Source: an uncultured Paracoccaceae bacterium
Lineage (GTDB): Bacteria > Pseudomonadota > Alphaproteobacteria > Rhodobacterales > Rhodobacteraceae
Reading direction: 5' to 3'
DNA length: 20,958 bases
Assembly: GCA_937900975.1 (NCBI GenBank)
Contig: CALCPC010000517.1
Coordinates: 1-20,958 of the forward strand
Shown: positions 16,672 through 20,958 of the stretch, piece by piece
How the letters are laid out: each line of letters starts with the position of its first letter
How positions within the stretch are numbered: the first letter of the stretch is position 1
The notes under the pieces: generated by a model
What the model saw: the letters and a program-made list of their open reading frames with translations, nothing else
Told to the model about the DNA's origin: nothing
The model's database searches: none
Translations under genes and position numbers: made by a program

Positions 16672-17197
16672 GCCCGCCGGCGAGCCGGATCTCGTCTTGC
16701 AGTTCTTGCGGCAGATCGGGCGGGGACAGGCGGAACCGCCGCGCCAGCGCGATCAGATGCAGCGCCGCCTCTGCTGCGCCGCCCCCCTTGTTCTGGCCCG
16801 TGGCGTCTGCCCGGACGGCCGCCTGGTCCCGGTTTTCAACCGTCAGAATGCCGTTGCCGATGCAGTGCCCGGCCAGGCCAAGCTGCATCAAGCCGCGGCT
16901 GCTGTCATTGCACACAGTCTCGTAATGCGTGGTCTCGCCGCGCATCACGCAGCCAAGTGCCACATATCCGTCAAACGCCCCGGACCGCGCGGCCAGCGCG
17001 ATGGTCGTGGGAATTTCCAGCGCACCGGGCACCTCGGCCCGCTCATACATCGCCCGCGCCGCCGACAAGGCGGCCTCGGCCCCGCTTAAAAGCTGCGCCG
17101 CGATGTCCTGATAATAGGGGGAGACCACGATCAGAACCCGTGTCGGCACGTCGAAGACCGGCGGTGTCAGGGGGGGCGGTTTCATACCCGTCGCCAT
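16649..17197 (-). CDS. ribH: 6,7-dimethyl-8-ribityllumazine synthase
   Basis: Lumazine synthase condenses 3,4-dihydroxy-2-butanone 4-phosphate (made by RibB) with the ribitylaminopyrimidine, the penultimate step of riboflavin synthesis. The 182-residue protein contains VPGALEIPTTIALAARSGAF, then DGYVALGCVMRGETTHYE with the catalytic histidine in the THYE motif, and CNDSSRGLMQL and GNGILTVEN. The proline-rich N-terminus (MATGMKPPPLTPP) extends beyond the core. ATG 17197 has AAGGAA at 17205-17210 with 7-nt spacing. It follows ribB by 45 bp. Confidence 0.96.
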   Translation of the reverse strand: MATGMKPPPLTPPVFDVPTRVLIVVSPYYQDIAAQLLSGAEAALSAARAMYERAEVPGALEIPTTIALAARSGAFDGYVALGCVMRGETTHYETVCNDSSRGLMQLGLAGHCIGNGILTVENRDQAAVRADATGQNKGGGAAEAALHLIALARRFRLSPPDLPQELQDEIRLAGGHGGSAVG

Positions 17198-17242
17198 GTC
17201 ATCGTTCCTTTTTTGGCAAGCGCCGGGGGGCGGTTGATCCGA

Positions 17243-18346
17243 TCATGCCGGCGTGGCCTCGATTGCCCGTGTGCTATGCACCGCAAGGCCATAGCCGTCG
17301 AGCCCGATAATGCGCGGGCTGGGGGAGTTCGTCAGCAAGATCATCTCATGAATGCCGAGAGAGCCGAGGATCTGCGCCCCCAGCCCGTATTGGCGCAGCG
17401 TCTGGGGCGAGGCTTCGCCGTCCCGCACCATTTTCGACGACATGTCGCGCAGCAGGACGACGACGCCGCGCCCCTCCGCCGCGATCTGGCGCATCGCGTC
17501 CTGCAATTGGGTTGAGCGTCCGGGCGACAGGCCCAAAAGATCGTCGAACGGGTTGGTCGCGTGCATCCGCACGAGCACCGGATCGGGGCCGCTGAGATCG
17601 CCCTTGGTCAGCGCCAGATGTTCGGCCCCCGCGGTTTGGTCCGTGAAGACGCGCAGCATCCAGTCGCCGCCGAACTCAGACGTGACATGATGGACCGCGC
17701 TTTCGCGCACCAGATTGTCATGCTTCCGGCGATAGGCGATCAGGTCCGAGATCGTCCCGATTTTCAGCCCGTGGCGCTGCGCAAAGGCGACCAGGTCGGG
17801 CAACCGGGCCATGGTGCCGTCGTCCTTCATGATCTCACAAATCACGCCCGAGGGGTTAAGCCCGGCCAGACGCGCCACATCGACCGCGGCCTCGGTATGC
17901 CCTGCGCGGACCAAAACGCCGCCGTCGCGGGCGCGCAGCGGAAAGACGTGGCCCGGCGTTGCGATGTCCTGCGCGCTGGTCGCAGTATCGATGGCGACCG
18001 AGATCGTGCGGGCGCGGTCTTGCGCCGAAATTCCCGTCGTCACCCCCTCTCGCGCCTCGATAGAGACGGTGAACGCGGTCTCGTGGCGCGAGGAATTGGA
18101 CGCCGACATCAACGGCAGGCCCAGCGCGTCAAGCCGAGCGCCGGGCAGCGCGAGGCAGATCAGCCCGCGCCCGTGGGTCGCCATAAAATTGATCGCATCG
18201 GGCGTTGCCATTTGGGCGGGGATCACAAGGTCGCCCTCATTCTCGCGATCCTCATGGTCGACCAGAATGAACATGCGCCCGTTGCGCGCGTCCTCTAAAA
18301 TGTCCTCGATGCCGGATATGGCATCGGTGTCGTGCTCGTTTCGCAT
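17243..18346 (-). CDS. ribB: 3,4-dihydroxy-2-butanone 4-phosphate synthase with degenerate GTP cyclohydrolase II-like domain
   Basis: The N-terminal domain (about residues 1-208) is a DHBP synthase, which makes the four-carbon riboflavin precursor from ribulose 5-phosphate. It shows DHEDRENEGD (30-39), SSRHETAFTV (85-94), TPGHVFPLRA (130-139) and RAGHTEAAVD (147-156). The C-terminal domain resembles GTP cyclohydrolase II (RYGL-like QYGLGAQIL, LLTNSPSPRIIGL), but RMHATN (260-265) replaces the usual RxHSEC and there is no CxC zinc site. There is no cysteine after C170, so that half cannot be a normal zinc enzyme. I chose ATG 18346 (367 residues) as it fits family starts; the frame stays open upstream to 18808. 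Confidence 0.94.
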   Translation of the reverse strand: MRNEHDTDAISGIEDILEDARNGRMFILVDHEDRENEGDLVIPAQMATPDAINFMATHGRGLICLALPGARLDALGLPLMSASNSSRHETAFTVSIEAREGVTTGISAQDRARTISVAIDTATSAQDIATPGHVFPLRARDGGVLVRAGHTEAAVDVARLAGLNPSGVICEIMKDDGTMARLPDLVAFAQRHGLKIGTISDLIAYRRKHDNLVRESAVHHVTSEFGGDWMLRVFTDQTAGAEHLALTKGDLSGPDPVLVRMHATNPFDDLLGLSPGRSTQLQDAMRQIAAEGRGVVVLLRDMSSKMVRDGEASPQTLRQYGLGAQILGSLGIHEMILLTNSPSPRIIGLDGYGLAVHSTRAIEATPA

Positions 18347-18845
18347 GTCCCGCCTTTCGCCGTCGTGCACGAGATAGCGCATAGGCCCGCTAGGGGCCAG
18401 ACGGTTGGCTGGGCGACATGGCCGCAAGGCGTCGCGCCCCGCGGGCGGGCCAATCGCGGCACCCGGGCTGCGGGCGACACAGGTCCCTAAAACGATGCTC
18501 TGGCCAGCGGGTCGCCCATCCCCAAGGCTATCGAGCAAAGGGGAGGGCGGCACAGCACCGCCCAACGCCGCAAGCAGCCCTGTGGCATGCGCCGGCCCGG
18601 TGACCCTAGGCTTGTCCGCGGGCTTGCGCGCCACCTGCTGGGGCGCGGCGCCCGGATTTGCGCAAGCGGCGAGGGCGATTGCGGCCGGCGGGCAGAACGC
18701 CGCGGCCCGGTGTTCGGCACCGTTTCCCGGTGCCACTGCGCGCAAAGGCCCCACCTTGGGCTGCGCGCCTGCGCCGGACGCGCCTTGGGGCGATGGCCTT
18801 GGCCCCAACGCGCTGGGACAGGGCGCGTCGGGCCTTCTCGCCCGG
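18347..18845. other. 499-bp gap between ribE and ribB
   Basis: No gene can be supported. The ribB frame stays open upstream through this whole stretch and reads like a small secreted or lipoprotein fragment (AAIALAACANPGAAPQQ, with an LAAC lipobox-like sequence), but it lacks an ATG and ribosome site at a fitting place. No FMN riboswitch was recognised on the minus strand. The high GC content makes long open frames expected by chance, so this may be a spacer or the remains of a gene. Confidence 0.4.
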
Positions 18846-19448
18846 TCAGCCCTCCGCTTCGCGCAAGCGCGCGACGTAGCGGGCCATCGTATCCACCTCT
18901 AGATTGACGCGGTCGCCCTCGGCGACGGCATCCCAGGTCGTGTTGGCTTTGGTGTGGGGGATAAAGTTGATGCCAAACTGCGTGCCCGCCACCGCATTGA
19001 CGGTCAGCGATGTGCCGTCGAGCGCGACCGACCCTTTGGGCGCGATAAACCGCGCCAGATCGGCTGGTGCGGCGAAGGTCACGCGCGTGCTGTCGCCCTC
19101 TTGCGCAACGCCCGTTACCTGCGCGACCCCATCCACATGGCCCGAGACGATGTGGCCGCCCAGTTCATCGCCGACCCGTAAGGCCCGTTCCAGATTAAGC
19201 CGGGTGCCGACTTCCCACGTGTTCGCCGTGCTTGCCGCCTGCGTTTCGGCCGAAACGTCGACCTCGAACCAGCCTTGGGTATCGGTCTGTCCCCGGTCGA
19301 CCACCGTCAGACACACGCCAGAGCAGGCGACCGACGCGCCCAGCGCTAAACCTGCGGTGTCGTAACGGGTGGCAATTCGAAATCGCATGTCACCGCGCGC
19401 ATCTGCGAGCAAGATCCTGCCGATATCAGTCACAATTCCGGTAAACAT
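18846..19448 (-). CDS. ribE: riboflavin synthase, alpha subunit
   Basis: This enzyme dismutates two 6,7-dimethyl-8-ribityllumazine molecules to riboflavin, the last step of the pathway. The 200-residue protein has the two tandem lumazine-binding barrels. The first begins MFTGIVTDIGRI and contains GASVACSGVCLTVVD. The second contains GGHIVSGHVDGVAQVTG and PKGSVALDGTSLTVNAV. The start at 19448 has AGGG close upstream. It leads the minus-strand run containing ribB, ribH and nusB. ribD, often next to ribE, and an active ribA are not in the window, so they must lie elsewhere. Confidence 0.96.
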   Translation of the reverse strand: MFTGIVTDIGRILLADARGDMRFRIATRYDTAGLALGASVACSGVCLTVVDRGQTDTQGWFEVDVSAETQAASTANTWEVGTRLNLERALRVGDELGGHIVSGHVDGVAQVTGVAQEGDSTRVTFAAPADLARFIAPKGSVALDGTSLTVNAVAGTQFGINFIPHTKANTTWDAVAEGDRVNLEVDTMARYVARLREAEG

Positions 19449-19608
19449 CGACCCTGTTCCACGCTTCCTTTACCTCCGCCAGATACACGAGCCGGATGCG
19501 CTAACGCAATAGTCCGAAACAATTTGTATCAAACGGCACTTGCGGCCAACGCCGCGAAGCTCGTAGATATGGCGCGCTCGTGTGCGTGGGGTTGAAGGGC
19601 TAAAAAGA
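19449..19608. other. divergent intergenic region, ribE and capsule gene
   Basis: These 160 bp separate divergent starts and should hold both promoters. No clear sigma-70 pair was found. I see a small inverted repeat TGCGCTAACGCA (19497-19508) and an AT-richer patch (about 19510-19540). No FMN riboswitch core was recognised. Confidence 0.35.
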
Positions 19609-20889
19609 ATGACCGGGCAGTACTTCCTTTTCCTCCAAGGACCCCACGGTCCCTTCTTTTCGCGCATGGCTGGGCTCCTGCGGGAAGCGGGGGCCAGGGT
19701 GCATCGGATCGCCTTTAACGCGGGCGACGCGTATTTTTGGGATCATGCCGACGCCTTCACCCCGTTCACCGACGATCCAGGGACCTGGGGCCAGTTCCTG
19801 GCGGCCTTTCTGTCCGAGCATCCCGTCACCGATATCGTGCTTTACGGCGACACGCGCGGGATCCATGAGATCGCCCGTCGCGAGGCTGCGCGGCGCGGCA
19901 TCACGGTGCATTGCTTTGAGGAAGGGTATCTGCGCCCCTATTGGGTCACCTATGAACATGGCGGTGTGAACGGGCATTCGCCGCTGATGGAGATGTCGGT
20001 GGACGACATGCGCCGGCAGATGGCGGGCCAGCGCCAGGCCGTTCCGGACGCGCCGGCGCAATGGGGCGCGCTTTGGCACCATGTCCTGCTGGGCGCCATC
20101 TACCATTGGTTCGTGCTGTTTCGAAACGGCAAATACCGTGCGTATCGCCCGCACCGCTCAATCAGCGTGCGGCGGGAATGGTGGCTTTACGTCAACCGCC
20201 TGGTGATGTTCCCGATCCACAGTTTGGAGCGCAAGGTCGAGACGGCGCGGCTGCAAACCAGCGGCGCCAACTACCACCTTGTCCTTCTTCAACTCGCCCA
20301 TGACAGTTCGTTCACCGAGCACAGCGATTTCTCCAGCATCAGCGAGTTCATCGAGATCTGTTGCGAAGGCTTCGCCAAAGGCGCCCCCCGGTATCACCGC
20401 CTGGTGTTCAAAACGCATCCGCTGGAGGATGGGCGCGAACCTTTGCGGAAGATCATCGCCGCCGCAGGGGCGCGCCACGGGATCAGCGACCGCGTGCTGA
20501 TGATCCGGGGTGGCAAGCTTGGGCCGATGCTGGACCATGCCGACACGGCCGTCACCGTCAACTCCACCGCGGGGCAGCAGGTGCTTTGGCGGGGCATGCC
20601 GCTGCGCACGTTCGGCCGTTCCGTCTATGCCAAGCCGGAATTTGTCTCTGAACAGCCGCTGGCGGAGTTCTTCGCCAACCCCAAAATGCCCGATTGGGAC
20701 GCGTATCGCGACTACCGTCAATATCTGCTGGAAACGTCCCAATTCACCGGCGGGTTCTACACCGCGTCCGGGCGGGCGGAGGTCTTGCGCAACGTCATTC
20801 GCGTGATGCTAGAGCGGTTGGACCCCTATGAAGACCGTTGCCGGAAAAGCAAACTACGCAAGGTTTGGGACGCGGATCGGGCACTCTAG
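19609..20889 (+). CDS. capsule polysaccharide biosynthesis protein, KpsS-like
   Basis: This 426-residue protein belongs to the Capsule_synth family, whose KpsS members are Kdo transferases that build the lipid-linked linker of group 2-type capsules. Family features are FLQGPHGPFFSRMAGLL (8-24), FNAGDAYFW (36-44), LYGDTRGIHEIARREA, and EEGYLRPYWVTYEHGGVNGH. In the C-terminal half come FKTHPLEDGREP and TVNSTAGQQVLWRGMPLRTF. I choose ATG 19609 (GAAGGG at 19594-19599); an in-frame GTG at 19582 would add nine residues. It is divergent from ribE, and no other capsule gene is in view on the 69 bp left to the window edge. The exact sugar transferred is unknown. Confidence 0.88.
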   Translation: MTGQYFLFLQGPHGPFFSRMAGLLREAGARVHRIAFNAGDAYFWDHADAFTPFTDDPGTWGQFLAAFLSEHPVTDIVLYGDTRGIHEIARREAARRGITVHCFEEGYLRPYWVTYEHGGVNGHSPLMEMSVDDMRRQMAGQRQAVPDAPAQWGALWHHVLLGAIYHWFVLFRNGKYRAYRPHRSISVRREWWLYVNRLVMFPIHSLERKVETARLQTSGANYHLVLLQLAHDSSFTEHSDFSSISEFIEICCEGFAKGAPRYHRLVFKTHPLEDGREPLRKIIAAAGARHGISDRVLMIRGGKLGPMLDHADTAVTVNSTAGQQVLWRGMPLRTFGRSVYAKPEFVSEQPLAEFFANPKMPDWDAYRDYRQYLLETSQFTGGFYTASGRAEVLRNVIRVMLERLDPYEDRCRKSKLRKVWDADRAL

Positions 20890-20958
20890 GGGCCCAACCC
20901 TTGCCTTGTTTGGGCGGTTGTGCCTTAGAGAGGGGTAATAACGGCCGAAAAACGGTGT

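Noticed and set aside
18346..19448. FMN riboswitch upstream of ribB or ribE
   Set aside because: I looked for the conserved core (GGGGCAGGGTGAAA-like and CCGGCGGT-like blocks) on the minus strand and did not find it in either leader.
20890..20958. Possible terminator after the capsule gene (GCCCAA at 20892-20897 and TTGGGC at 20910-20915)
   Set aside because: The stem is six base pairs with a 12-nt loop and has no T-run, too weak to call.

Overview
The window is a GC-rich chromosomal segment that looks like an alphaproteobacterium of the Rhodobacteraceae (roseobacter/rhodobacter type). The grounds are the gene order (hbd, etfA and etfB near a PduO-type cobalamin adenosyltransferase with a HIG1 membrane protein; ribE-ribB-ribH-nusB), an alphaproteobacterial-type ParC, and dense minus-strand operons with ATGA, GTGA and TGATG start/stop overlaps. 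No tRNA, rRNA, CRISPR array, integrase or transposase was recognised.

Positions 1-4956 hold mainly metabolic genes on the minus strand: the start of a 3-hydroxybutyryl-CoA dehydrogenase gene (cut by the window edge), etfA and etfB (electron transfer flavoprotein), a cob(I)alamin adenosyltransferase, a HIG1-domain membrane protein, and a short-chain dehydrogenase. An unrecognised 226-residue gene sits on the opposite strand between etfA and hbd and separates genes that are usually neighbours.

Positions 4957-8566 hold a DUF6428-family gene with a cysteine-rich tail. Its promoter contains a perfect ArsR-type palindrome, but no arsR gene lies in the window. A divergent parC (topoisomerase IV subunit A) follows. 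A roughly 115-bp palindromic repeat element lies between the convergent parC and the next gene.

Positions 8567-19448 form an almost uninterrupted minus-strand run. In transcription order it is ribE, a 499-bp gap, ribB (with a degenerate GTP cyclohydrolase II-like half), ribH, nusB, a DUF4129 gene, a DUF4350 gene, a MoxR AAA+ ATPase, a DUF58 protein, a SpoIIM-family membrane protein, an RDD-family membrane protein, and two related multi-pass membrane proteins. From ribH onward the genes overlap or lie within about a dozen bases, so the MoxR/DUF58 membrane system appears translationally coupled to riboflavin and transcription-antitermination genes. Two adjacent members are broken as read: DUF4350 by a single in-frame TAG, and DUF4129 by a one-base-type frameshift. 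These are either real decay of the cluster or local sequence errors.

The right end (19609-20889) carries a plus-strand KpsS-like capsule polysaccharide gene, divergent from ribE.

The points most worth a second look are the opposite-strand gene at 517-1197, the two lesions in the MoxR cluster, the ArsR-type operator without a local regulator, and the palindromic element at 8455-8569.
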